From Lachnospiraceae bacterium (GTDB lineage Bacteria > Bacillota > Clostridia > Lachnospirales > Lachnospiraceae): a stretch of DNA of 64,000 nt. Position 1 is the first letter of the stretch. The number at the start of each line of letters is the position of its first letter. The DNA lies in the NCBI GenBank assembly GCA_024687205.1, contig JAILES010000061.1, positions 1 through 64,000 of the forward strand. The letters are read 5' to 3'. Under the pieces are notes generated by a model. That model searched no databases and had not been told where the DNA came from. It saw only the letters and a program-made list of their open reading frames with translations. Shown here piece after piece: positions 9,623-16,756 of this stretch. Made by a program: the position numbers and the translations under genes.

Positions 9623-9638
9623 TGCATGCCTGCATGCA
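9623..9638. promoter_or_regulatory. Perfect 7-bp-arm palindrome, possible operator
   Basis: TGCATGC CT GCATGCA is a perfect inverted repeat, 34 bp before the start of the downstream membrane protein gene. The 2-nt centre is too small for an RNA hairpin loop, so a protein-binding site is more likely than a terminator. No regulator gene adjoins it. Confidence 0.35.
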
Positions 9639-9671
9639 GAAGTGGATTAACATTGAAGAGGGAGGAAAGAA

Positions 9672-10310
9672 ATGAAATCTTATCTTAAGGTACCGATGAC
9701 AGGCGCGATCATTCTCGAAGCCTTGTCGCTGCTTGTCGCCATTGTCATTTATATGTCCAGGGAAACGATCGTCCGCGGAGTGGCAGGGGGGGCGATCTCA
9801 ATGAACGGAGCAAGGGTATTTCCGGCTGCGATAGTGGTATATCTGGTCATGCTGATAGTTTATGTGATCTATCTGCTGGTGATGTCATCCTATGAAGGAA
9901 GCTCATATAAAGTGGCAGGCCTGGCTATGATGGTCTCATGGATAGTGATCAACATTGCGGCCCCTTATATAAGCAGCATTCAGAACTGGTTCATGGCAAG
10001 AAAAGGAAACGATGTATTATCGGTGATCAGCATACTCAGTTCAAAGATCTCGATGATCTCAACACCGCTGAATATCATAGCATCGGCCCTGGTACTGGTT
10101 GCCATTGGGAGATTCAGCGTGGAGAATGAATACCGTGAGGCAGCACCCATGGGGATCAATCCTGCAGTATTCGGACAGGGCGGATATATGCCTGTTCAGG
10201 GATATACTCAGGGACAGAACTTTATGCAGGATCAGAGCAATACCCAGGGGCAGAACTTTACGCAGGATCCTACATATACACAAGCTCAGAATTTTACACA
10301 GGGTCAGTGA
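9672..10310 (+). CDS. Small four-helix membrane protein with Gln-rich repeat tail
   Basis: I do not recognise this 212-residue protein. It has about four membrane segments (roughly residues 10-28, 48-70, 78-98 and 120-145) followed by a hydrophilic tail from about 160. The tail is built from repeats of the type TQGQNF and TQDPTYTQAQNF, four or five copies of a Gln/Asn/Thr-rich hexamer to octamer. The start is supported by GGGAGGAAAG 5-13 nt upstream. A 49-residue Cys-rich membrane peptide gene follows 2 nt after the stop, so the two are probably one operon. It may be a membrane protein with a disordered cytoplasmic tail used for protein contact; this is inference. Confidence 0.7.
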   Translation: MKSYLKVPMTGAIILEALSLLVAIVIYMSRETIVRGVAGGAISMNGARVFPAAIVVYLVMLIVYVIYLLVMSSYEGSSYKVAGLAMMVSWIVINIAAPYISSIQNWFMARKGNDVLSVISILSSKISMISTPLNIIASALVLVAIGRFSVENEYREAAPMGINPAVFGQGGYMPVQGYTQGQNFMQDQSNTQGQNFTQDPTYTQAQNFTQGQ

Positions 10311-10312
10311 GT

Positions 10313-10462
10313 ATGCATACTGCGGATATCATAGTAGCTGCGATACTTCTTGCTGCTGTGATCGCGGCGCTGATCTTTATCAGAAGGAAAAGAAAATGCG
10401 GCTCTTCCTGCGCTGGCTGTCCGATGGAGGGAGAGTGCACAAAAAAGAAGGAACTGTCTTAA
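10313..10462 (+). CDS. 49-residue Cys-rich membrane peptide, FeoB-associated type
   Basis: A short gene reading MHTADIIVAAILLAAVIAAL, then a basic stretch, then Cys residues in the spacing CGSSCAGC...GEC and a Lys-rich end. One N-terminal membrane helix (residues 5-23), an RRKRK stop-transfer signal and a Cx3Cx2C cluster are the layout of the small 'FeoB-associated Cys-rich membrane protein' family, which usually sits beside ferrous iron transporter genes. No feoA or feoB is in this window, so this copy is an orphan. The gene begins 2 nt after the preceding stop with only a weak binding site, suggesting translational coupling. Its stop codon lies inside the loop of a strong terminator hairpin. 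Confidence 0.75.
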   Translation: MHTADIIVAAILLAAVIAALIFIRRKRKCGSSCAGCPMEGECTKKKELS

Positions 10463-10477
10463 TGACAGTTCCTTTTT
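10448..10477. terminator. Bidirectional rho-independent terminator
   Basis: An 11-bp perfect stem (AAGGAACTGTC at 10448-10458 with GACAGTTCCTT at 10464-10474) and a 5-nt loop is followed by TTTG on the + strand. The minus strand reading has CTTTTTT after the stem. It can therefore end both the Cys-rich peptide transcript and the convergent arabinofuranosidase transcript. Confidence 0.9.
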
Positions 10478-10515
10478 GAATGTATGGGTGATCATTGCCG
10501 GTATAAGCCGCTGTA

Positions 10516-12108
10516 TCAGGAAAGCCTGAATACATTCCAGGAAAGTGGCTTCACATGCGTGGTAAGGATACCGTCCTTCAGGCTGCATTCACTGTTTTCC
10601 TGAGGTTTTACCAAATCTTCGTTTCCGAAGCTGTTCTTTACTTCAAGATCCGGAGCAAAGAGTTCGCTCTGGCTGCATTTCGTAAAGCCCTCGAATCCTC
10701 TCACATCAATGCTCAGCGGATATTCTTCGGTCTCGCTTCTGTTTATAACAAATACGGTAAGCCCCTTGTCCTTATCCCAGGCTGAAGCGGCATCTATGTA
10801 GCCTACGCCTTCCTTACCGGGGTACTGTGAAGTGTCGTCTATGGCATAGCCGGGGATATCAAAGGTCTCACAGTCAACTTTTGTATCCATGGACAGTCCT
10901 TTGGCATAGCGGATCAGATCGGTGAAAGCATAGTAGGAAGCACTGCGCCATACATGATCATGGTTGGAGGCTGCAAGTGCACCGAGACCGCCGGTCATGC
11001 AGCCTATGGCTACCTTGTCGGCATGTCTGAGCAACGCGAGCTGTATCGAAGCCATGGAGAGCAGATGCAGCATATCACCGCCCGGGAATTCACGCTCAGG
11101 CATGTTGTCGGGATCGTGACGCACATATTTACGTTCGGGATCGACTTTATAGTGGACCCTGGCCATGTTGTAAGGACCGTAGCCCGGGTTCAGCGGGGAG
11201 AAGGGCTTGCAGAAGCTGCCGTATTCGTCGAAGGAGATCTTAACCTTCTTCGGTGAGCGGTGCTTGGAAGCCACGAAATCTATCATTGCCGCTTCAGTAT
11301 TGATGAAGTCTTCATAGTATTCCGCTCCGCCGAGAAGGGCTTTGATATCGCCGGGAGCTGCTATATGATAATGATGTACCGAGAGGTAATCAACGGTGTC
11401 ATAGCATTTATCCAGGACTTTTTCATCCCACTCGGGGAAGTGATCCATGAAAGGAGCGGAGGAACCGCATACAGCTGTCTCTATGGTCTCATCGATCCAT
11501 TTCATGGCCTTGGAGCCTTCATGCACCCTTACGCCATAGCCTACAGGATCACGCTCCCAGCTTCCCAGCTGCCAGGGGCCGTCCATCTCGTTTCCGAGAT
11601 ACCAGAGCTTGATGCCGTAGGGTTTCTCATGTCCGTTCTTTCTGCGCAGATCAGACCAGTAGCTGCCGCCCTCGAAATTGGAATATTCCACGATGTCCAT
11701 GGCATCCTGTATGTTGCCGGTGCCGAAGTTGACGGTATAAAGAGGCTCTGTGCCAATCTTCTCTGCCCACTGCAGATATTCGTCATGTCCCACGTCATTG
11801 GGTATGAACTGATGCCAGGCGGGATCCAGATGTACCTTGCGTTCGCTCATGGGACCGATGGAGTCTTTCCACTGCCAGGCGGATACGAAATTGCCGCCGG
11901 GAAGACGTACTGCAGGAAGCCCCGTGGTCTTCAGCGCATCGATGACATCGGTGCGGAAGCCCTGCTCATCGGCAGTCGGGTGCTTCGGATTAAACATGGT
12001 ACCGTTGACCATGGTGCCTATGGGTTCAAGAAAAGCAGAGAATAAGCGTTCTGAGATCTCTCCTATACTGTAAGAGGGATGGATGGTGATCTTTGCCTGT
12101 TTAGCCAT
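10516..12108 (-). CDS. GH51 alpha-L-arabinofuranosidase
   Basis: The 530-residue product is a glycoside hydrolase family 51 enzyme that removes terminal alpha-L-arabinofuranose from arabinoxylan or arabinan oligosaccharides. The TIM-barrel part carries RLPGGNFVSAWQWKDSIGP (near residues 68-86), the acid/base Glu in WYLGNEMDGPWQ (E174) and the nucleophile Glu in ISFDEYGSF (E295); the last 150 residues form the beta domain. There is no signal peptide, so it acts in the cytoplasm on imported oligosaccharides, as GH51 enzymes usually do. GGAGGT (minus strand) precedes the start. It stands alone, with no sugar transporter or regulator beside it. It shares the bidirectional terminator with the convergent small gene. 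Confidence 0.95.
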   Translation of the reverse strand: MAKQAKITIHPSYSIGEISERLFSAFLEPIGTMVNGTMFNPKHPTADEQGFRTDVIDALKTTGLPAVRLPGGNFVSAWQWKDSIGPMSERKVHLDPAWHQFIPNDVGHDEYLQWAEKIGTEPLYTVNFGTGNIQDAMDIVEYSNFEGGSYWSDLRRKNGHEKPYGIKLWYLGNEMDGPWQLGSWERDPVGYGVRVHEGSKAMKWIDETIETAVCGSSAPFMDHFPEWDEKVLDKCYDTVDYLSVHHYHIAAPGDIKALLGGAEYYEDFINTEAAMIDFVASKHRSPKKVKISFDEYGSFCKPFSPLNPGYGPYNMARVHYKVDPERKYVRHDPDNMPEREFPGGDMLHLLSMASIQLALLRHADKVAIGCMTGGLGALAASNHDHVWRSASYYAFTDLIRYAKGLSMDTKVDCETFDIPGYAIDDTSQYPGKEGVGYIDAASAWDKDKGLTVFVINRSETEEYPLSIDVRGFEGFTKCSQSELFAPDLEVKNSFGNEDLVKPQENSECSLKDGILTTHVKPLSWNVFRLS

Positions 12109-12216
12109 GATATACCTCCGAAATAGATTGATTTCTATGTTCCGACATTTATTTTATCCGCGGATTTAAGCGCGGACAAGCGAAAGACTGTCAGCTTTTT
12201 ATCATTTTTTGTTCTT

Positions 12217-12245
12217 TTGACTTGGTTTTTGAATAATGGTAAAAT
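12217..12245 (+). promoter_or_regulatory. Sigma-A-type promoter for the DUF6033-like gene
   Basis: TTGACT (12217-12222) and TAAAAT (12240-12245) are separated by 17 bp. Transcription would begin near 12252 and leave a leader of about 130 nt before the start at 12382. The leader shows no obvious riboswitch fold. Confidence 0.65.
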
Positions 12246-12381
12246 TATAGATATTCTTTCGGGATTTTCACACAGGGTGTTAATAATGAATCAAATTATG
12301 ACGATATAAATTTGGGATATATTTTGATCATATATCACAGAGAAAAGGATTTCAGCAGCAGCTACAGGGAGGTAGAGGGAC

Positions 12382-13269
12382 ATGACATCCGTAAACGGTG
12401 CTTTATCTGCTTATCAGCAGGCAAACAGTTATAGCAGTTCATCTTCTGCAGCAACCGCCCGTGCAGGCGGGGCCGCTTCTTCGGCGAAGGGGCAGGATAA
12501 TCCGGTAAAAGAGCAGACAGGCCAGAAAGTCGAGACTAAAGGCTGGTCTCCGATCGAGTCGGGCAGTTCACTTATCCCGCATAAAACAGAATACGGATAT
12601 ACCATAGGAGATGTACAGCTTTCGGATAAGGCGAAGGCTTATTATGATACGCTGAAATCAAAGTTTCATAATATGGAATTCATTGCCGTGAGCAAAGATA
12701 TGAAGGATCAGGTAAAACAGAATGCGGCCGCTTACGGAAATGCCAATAAGATGGTGGTTCTCATAGATGATGAAAAACTGGAGCGCATGGCGGAGGATGA
12801 AGAGTACCGCAAGAAATACGAGGGCATAATAGCCATGGCACAGAATAAGCTGACCGAGGCGAAGAACAGTCTGGCAAGTACAGGCGCGGGGATAAAGAAC
12901 TTCGGGATGTCAGTGGATTCAAACGGAAATGAGAAGTTCTTTGCCGTTGTGGAAAAGGCGACGGATATGCAGAAGAAGCGCATAGAGAAGAAGGCTGCAG
13001 AGAAGAAAGAACTGAAAGCAAAGGAAGAGAAGAAAGCCAAGAAAGAAGAAACGGAAGAAAGGCTCGAAAAGGCAAGAGAGAAAAAGGCGGAAGCGGAAGA
13101 AGAAAGAGCCGAAGAAGCTGAGGAAGAAAAAGAATATGTTACGATAGAAGCAGGATCACTTGATGAGCTGATAAGCAAACTGCAGGATCATTCCTACAGC
13201 GTATCCGCAGGAAGAGTCAGGACCGAAGCGGAGCTGGCAGTGGGCGGTAATTTTGATTACAGGGGATAA
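12382..13269 (+). CDS. Charged coiled-coil protein, possibly DUF6033 family
   Basis: The 295-residue protein begins with a Ser/Ala-rich, low-complexity segment without a signal peptide. A globular part follows at about residues 55-190, with VQLSDKAKAYYDTLKSKF and an EFIAVSKDMKDQVKQNA motif. From about 195 to 260 there is a very long Lys/Glu coiled coil rich in EKK and EEKAKKEE. From memory the globular part resembles the clostridial family catalogued as DUF6033, whose function is unknown. GGGAGGT precedes the start. The next gene, 8 nt downstream, is another coiled-coil protein with a similar Ser/Asn-rich opening, so the two are probably partners made together. Confidence 0.65.
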   Translation: MTSVNGALSAYQQANSYSSSSSAATARAGGAASSAKGQDNPVKEQTGQKVETKGWSPIESGSSLIPHKTEYGYTIGDVQLSDKAKAYYDTLKSKFHNMEFIAVSKDMKDQVKQNAAAYGNANKMVVLIDDEKLERMAEDEEYRKKYEGIIAMAQNKLTEAKNSLASTGAGIKNFGMSVDSNGNEKFFAVVEKATDMQKKRIEKKAAEKKELKAKEEKKAKKEETEERLEKAREKKAEAEEERAEEAEEEKEYVTIEAGSLDELISKLQDHSYSVSAGRVRTEAELAVGGNFDYRG

Positions 13270-13277
13270 GGGCGGTC

Positions 13278-14390
13278 ATGAGTATTAATATATCCTTCAA
13301 TTCCACAAATCTATACAGAAGCTACACTCCGGACAGAAAGGGAAACGGCGGCAACGTAGCTGCGTCAGGAGATCAACAGGCGCAGAATAACGGGGCTATG
13401 GGCAGGTTTTTCCCGGCAAGTGCGGGAACTGCGCTTGAGGAAAAGAATCAGAGCATCAGGGATTATCAGGAGATGCGCAGGATGGTAAGGGACCTGAAGC
13501 GTACTCCCTCCCGGGATAAGACCGAAGAAGCTGAAAAACCGCAGAGCCTGGTGGATACGCTGCTGACCGAGGATGAGGAAGAAGAAAAGGACAAGGTTAA
13601 AACACCCGTAAACTATAACTATAAAGAGGTATCCAACAAGATACAGAGGGCGAAGACCTCGGTAAGTGCGGAGCACGCATATCTTTCCGCCAAAAGAAAA
13701 ACACTTCAGCTGAGACGTAAGATCGCGGCAGAAGAGGGGGATCCGGAAGAACTCCAGATGGCCCTTAACCATGCCAGGAGCATGGAACTGGTGGCGAGAA
13801 AGAAGAAGCATCATCTGGAACTCGAAGAGATGGTGGAACGCACGCAGAAGCATGATGAGATAAAAGAAAAAGAGGAAGAGGCTGCGGACCGCGTAAAGGG
13901 AATGCTGATCAATGCCGGAGAAGAGGAACTGACTAAGAGGGAAGATGAGATCCTTGAGGAACGTCAGGAAACCATGGAAGAGACAGCCAAAGAACTTCGG
14001 GAGAGCGGGGCGGCTTCTGTTGATGATATGCTCTCGGAACTGAATAAGATGCTCGCGGACATGGGAGAGAAGGAACTGGAAGAACTGGAGACCGCCATGG
14101 AGATGCTGGAGGATCTGGAATTCCTTGATCCCCATATGAGCGAGGAAGAACTCAAGGAAGTAAAGATCAAACACCGTGCGGCTGAAAGCAAGGCCCTGGT
14201 CAAGGCGGATATGGATTATCTGAAGGCCATGATAAAGCATCAGCTTGAAGCGGGAAAAACGATGCCCGGAATGTCATCCGGCGTATCTTCGGCAGGAGCG
14301 GCATCCTTCGCGGCACCTGTATCCGGAAGTGTTTCGCCGGCTGTGCCTGCGGTAACAGCGACGGCGCCATCCATAGACGTGCAGGTATAA
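13278..14390 (+). CDS. Coiled-coil protein of unknown function
   Basis: The 370-residue protein has a polar, Asn/Gly-rich opening of about 60 residues, then almost continuous charged helix from about 60 to 320 with heptad-like Glu/Lys/Leu patterning, and an Ala/Ser/Val/Pro-rich end. There is no signal peptide, membrane segment or enzyme motif. It is translated 8 nt after the coiled-coil gene before it and ends at a strong terminator, so the pair forms a two-gene transcription unit. A structural or scaffold role is likely from composition only. I do not recognise the family. Confidence 0.65.
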   Translation: MSINISFNSTNLYRSYTPDRKGNGGNVAASGDQQAQNNGAMGRFFPASAGTALEEKNQSIRDYQEMRRMVRDLKRTPSRDKTEEAEKPQSLVDTLLTEDEEEEKDKVKTPVNYNYKEVSNKIQRAKTSVSAEHAYLSAKRKTLQLRRKIAAEEGDPEELQMALNHARSMELVARKKKHHLELEEMVERTQKHDEIKEKEEEAADRVKGMLINAGEEELTKREDEILEERQETMEETAKELRESGAASVDDMLSELNKMLADMGEKELEELETAMEMLEDLEFLDPHMSEEELKEVKIKHRAAESKALVKADMDYLKAMIKHQLEAGKTMPGMSSGVSSAGAASFAAPVSGSVSPAVPAVTATAPSIDVQV

Positions 14391-14419
14391 AAAGAGTTCC
14401 GCTTGCGGAACTTTTTTTA
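14391..14419 (+). terminator. Rho-independent terminator
   Basis: AGTTCCG (14395-14401) pairs with CGGAACT (14406-14412) across a CTTG loop, and seven T residues follow. It closes the two-gene coiled-coil unit directly after its stop codon. Confidence 0.88.
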
Positions 14420-14421
14420 TG

Positions 14422-14449
14422 TTGACATTTTCGAACTTTTATATATAAT
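14422..14449 (+). promoter_or_regulatory. Consensus sigma-A promoter of the TetR operon
   Basis: TTGACA (14422-14427) and TATAAT (14444-14449) match the consensus exactly with a 16-bp spacer. The start point would be near 14456, so the leader is about 33 nt. The -10 hexamer is the first half of a palindromic operator (see 14444-14473). Confidence 0.85.
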
Positions 14450-14473
14450 GAATATTATATAACGAATGTTATA
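14444..14473. promoter_or_regulatory. Two tandem palindromic operators, probable TetR sites
   Basis: TATAATGAATATTATA (14444-14459) and TATAACGAATGTTATA (14458-14473) are two copies of the same 16-bp dyad, consensus TATAAYGAATRTTATA, each with perfect 6-bp arms around the same GAAT centre. They share 2 bp, so their centres are 14 bp apart. The first covers the -10 box and the second the start point. The TetR gene begins 15 bp downstream, so autorepression is the natural reading. Confidence 0.75.
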
Positions 14474-14488
14474 CAAAGGAGGAAGATC

Positions 14489-15052
14489 ATGCCGCCGAAA
14501 GTTAAAGTAACAAAAAAGATGGTTGCGGATGCTTCGTTTGAACTGATAAGGTCTGCCGGACATGAGAAGCTGAATGCCAGAACCATCGCGGAATATCTGG
14601 GATGTTCAACCCAGCCGGTGCTATACAGTTTTAAGACTGTTGATGAGATCAGGGAAGCGGCCTATGATATAGCGGACAGTTTCCATACAGAATTTATCAT
14701 GCCGGATGAAAGGGATGAGAATCCCATGCTGGCACTGGGGCTGAACTATGTGAGATTCGCTCAGGAAGAAAAGAATCTGTTCCGATTCCTGTTCCAGACG
14801 GATAAGTTCGGCGGAAAAGATGTGAGCGCACTTATGTCGGATCCCGGACTTTCGGAGATCCTAAAGATCATGGCTGTGGGTTTAAAGGTTGATAAAAAGA
14901 AAGCCCGGGAAATGTTTATGACCTTCTTCTGCGTGGCACACGGCCTGGCCAGCCTGCTTGCCAACAATTCAATGAAATATGATGAAAAGCAGTGTAAGAA
15001 GATGCTGGAAAATGTTTTCGACGGAATGATCGCTGCAGGGAAAGGAGTATAA
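14489..15052 (+). CDS. TetR/AcrR family transcriptional regulator
   Basis: The 187-residue protein has a TetR-type DNA-binding domain in residues 8-55: VADASFELIRSAGHEKLNAR, then TIAEYLGCSTQPVLYSFKTVDEI cut here into helix 2, helix 3 and the following turn. The C-terminal ligand-binding half is all-helical and carries no motif that names a ligand. AAAGGAGGA precedes the start. The gene sits under a consensus promoter overlapped by two palindromes, so it probably represses itself and the two downstream genes, a CPBP protease (1 nt away) and an SGNH hydrolase. The inducer is unknown. Confidence 0.9.
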   Translation: MPPKVKVTKKMVADASFELIRSAGHEKLNARTIAEYLGCSTQPVLYSFKTVDEIREAAYDIADSFHTEFIMPDERDENPMLALGLNYVRFAQEEKNLFRFLFQTDKFGGKDVSALMSDPGLSEILKIMAVGLKVDKKKAREMFMTFFCVAHGLASLLANNSMKYDEKQCKKMLENVFDGMIAAGKGV

Positions 15053-15053
15053 T

Positions 15054-15776
15054 ATGCGTAAGCTGTATGAAAAGAAAGAAATATTGTTTGCCGTACTTTG
15101 GATCGTTGCCTATTGCGTGATCTTAGTAACGATAAGAGGAAATTTCGGGGATGAGAGCATAGCCATGCTTGCAGCACTGCTTGTTTTTACGGCGGGCATC
15201 ATCGCATTTGTGAAAGCAAATCATCTGGAAGAGAAATACGGACTTGCCGCCCGGCCGAAGAATACTAAGAAATATCTGTTCTTCATTCCCATGTGGATAC
15301 TTGCTACGGGGAATATCTGGGGCGGTTTTGCTGTTTCATATGAAGGCGCCGGAGTGCTATTTGCGGCTCTTTCCATGATACTCGTAGGTTTTGTGGAAGA
15401 AATGATCTTCAGGGGCTTTCTTTTCAAAGCAATGCTTTCAAAGAACAAGACTGTTGTTGCCATCACGGTTTCGGCCCTGACCTTCGGGATCGGCCATATC
15501 ATCAATCTTATTACCGGACAGGCAAGCTTTGAGACGGTTATACAGATAATCTTTGCCATAAGCTGGGGCTTTATCTTTACGATGGTCTTTTATAAGAGCG
15601 GGAGCATCATCCCCTGCATAATCGCACATTCCATGATCGATGCATTGTCGGTATTCGCAGCGGATAATGAGCTGACCGACCGGATATACGTCGGAGCTAC
15701 CATAGCGGTCGGGATCATCTATTGCATATATTTGAGCAGGGTAAAGGGAGTGGATAATGAAGGAGGCGAAAAATGA
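15054..15776 (+). CDS. CPBP (Abi/CAAX-like) intramembrane metalloprotease
   Basis: The 240-residue protein has about eight membrane helices and the three CPBP motifs: EEMIFRG (E115, E116, R120), the single His in FGIGHIIN (H148), and the late motif IIPCIIAHSMIDAL (H192). These residues bind zinc and form the active site of Rce1-like intramembrane proteases. Bacterial members take part in bacteriocin self-immunity, in processing of membrane peptides, or as scaffolds. The target is unknown. Its gene starts 1 nt after the TetR stop and overlaps the next gene by 4 nt, so it is translationally coupled on both sides and probably under TetR control. Confidence 0.92.
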   Translation: MRKLYEKKEILFAVLWIVAYCVILVTIRGNFGDESIAMLAALLVFTAGIIAFVKANHLEEKYGLAARPKNTKKYLFFIPMWILATGNIWGGFAVSYEGAGVLFAALSMILVGFVEEMIFRGFLFKAMLSKNKTVVAITVSALTFGIGHIINLITGQASFETVIQIIFAISWGFIFTMVFYKSGSIIPCIIAHSMIDALSVFAADNELTDRIYVGATIAVGIIYCIYLSRVKGVDNEGGEK

Positions 15777-16309
15777 GAGTGTTATTTATCGGAAACAGTC
15801 ACACTTATTATAATGACATGCCGAAGATGTTTAAGGACATCTGTGCCGAAAACGGGATTGATGTGCAGATCACCCTTCTCAGCAAAGGGGGCATGGGATT
15901 CGATTACCATGCTGATAACCAGCAGACCAGATTTAACATACTGTACGGAGATTACGATTACGTCATTCTTCAGCACGTGGCACATCCCATGGGAGAGTTC
16001 TCCGTCATGGAGGAAGCTGCAGACAGGATCATGGAGTGGGTAGCACAGACCCGGGCCAAGGCCTGTTTCTATATGACCTGGACCATGGAAGGGGACGAGG
16101 CTTCCCAGCCGGAAATGTCCGCCAGATACAGAAAGCTTGCCGACAAGTACGGCTGCCTTGTGGCCCCCGTCGGTGAGAAGTGGTGGGAGCACATCCATAA
16201 GCATCCCGAGACAGATCTCTACTACGAGGACCGCAGGCACGCCTCCATCGAAGGATCGAGGCTGGCTGCACGAATTATCTTTGAAACACTTTTCACTTCA
16301 GTTTCTTAA
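15773..16309 (+). CDS. SGNH/GDSL-type hydrolase
   Basis: The 178-residue protein starts with MRVLFIGNSHTYYNDMP. The Ser of GNSH (S9) is the expected nucleophile, D153 and H156 in EDRRHAS form the usual DxxH pair, and LQHVAHPMG lies in the position of block III. It is a short cytoplasmic member of the family with no signal peptide. SGNH enzymes remove acyl or acetyl groups from sugars, lipids or small molecules; the substrate is not readable. It overlaps the CPBP protease gene by 4 nt and is the last gene of the TetR unit. No clear terminator follows; a very long hairpin begins 6 nt after the stop. Confidence 0.9.
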   Translation: MRVLFIGNSHTYYNDMPKMFKDICAENGIDVQITLLSKGGMGFDYHADNQQTRFNILYGDYDYVILQHVAHPMGEFSVMEEAADRIMEWVAQTRAKACFYMTWTMEGDEASQPEMSARYRKLADKYGCLVAPVGEKWWEHIHKHPETDLYYEDRRHASIEGSRLAARIIFETLFTSVS

Positions 16310-16314
16310 TATGC

Positions 16315-16571
16315 CGGATATCACGTGGCTCTCCCACCGTGGGGATTATCGAAATCCGGATGTAAGATCAGGCCCTTGCTAAGCCGGGCGTACACTAAGC
16401 TCAAACTACGCGGCAGAGCTATTCCGGGACTCGCAACGTTTCCTTCGGAAAGTTGCTGCGTCCGGAATATGCCGCTTGTTTTCGCTAAGTGTCGCCCTCA
16501 GTCGCAGGGCCTTGATCTTACATCCGCATTTCGTTATTCAATGATCGGAACACGCCACGTGGTATTACGGA
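16315..16571. repeat. Long imperfect hairpin element, about 255 nt
   Basis: The region folds back on itself almost end to end. From outside inward: 16319-16330 with 16555-16566 (12 bp); 16345-16377 with 16507-16540 (about 33 bp, one bulged T and three mismatches); 16387-16401 with 16485-16498; 16411-16416 with 16471-16476; ATTCCGG at 16422-16428 with CCGGAAT at 16463-16469; and an apex of GCAACGTTTCC (16434-16444), TTC loop, GGAAAGTTGC (16448-16457). The mismatches spread along both arms suggest a conserved fold. It may be a non-coding RNA or a non-autonomous repeat. The remaining DNA to 16678 shows no gene. Confidence 0.75.
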
Positions 16572-16678
16572 ATCCGCTACAGAAAGTCCGACTGCACTCC
16601 TGTTTGATACATTTCCGTGGGGCGCCCGTGGATATGGGAAAAGTCTTGGGGGGATTGTGACATGAAAAAACTGATGTT

Positions 16679-16714
16679 AAAATAAACATGACATACAGAT
16701 GTCATGTTTATTTT
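16679..16714. promoter_or_regulatory. Perfect 16-bp-arm palindrome, operator or terminator
   Basis: AAAATAAACATGACAT (16679-16694) and its exact reverse complement (16699-16714) flank ACAG. A -10-like TATGAT follows at 16717-16722, so the palindrome covers the -35 region of the WYL regulator's promoter. That position favours an operator for autoregulation. The A-run and T-run at its ends also fit a weak bidirectional terminator. Confidence 0.65.
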
Positions 16715-16756
16715 GTTATGATACATATGGAGCGTGAGAGGGAGGAAGAAGCCGGG

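Noticed and set aside
11260..12045. 261-residue + strand open frame
   Set aside because: Antisense to the GH51 gene with intact catalytic motifs.
16325..16660. 111-residue open frame on the + strand
   Set aside because: It lies within the long hairpin element, has no binding site and no family likeness.
16688..16690. ATG start for the WYL regulator
   Set aside because: Inside the perfect palindrome and before the -10 box; the ATG at 16757 has a proper binding site.
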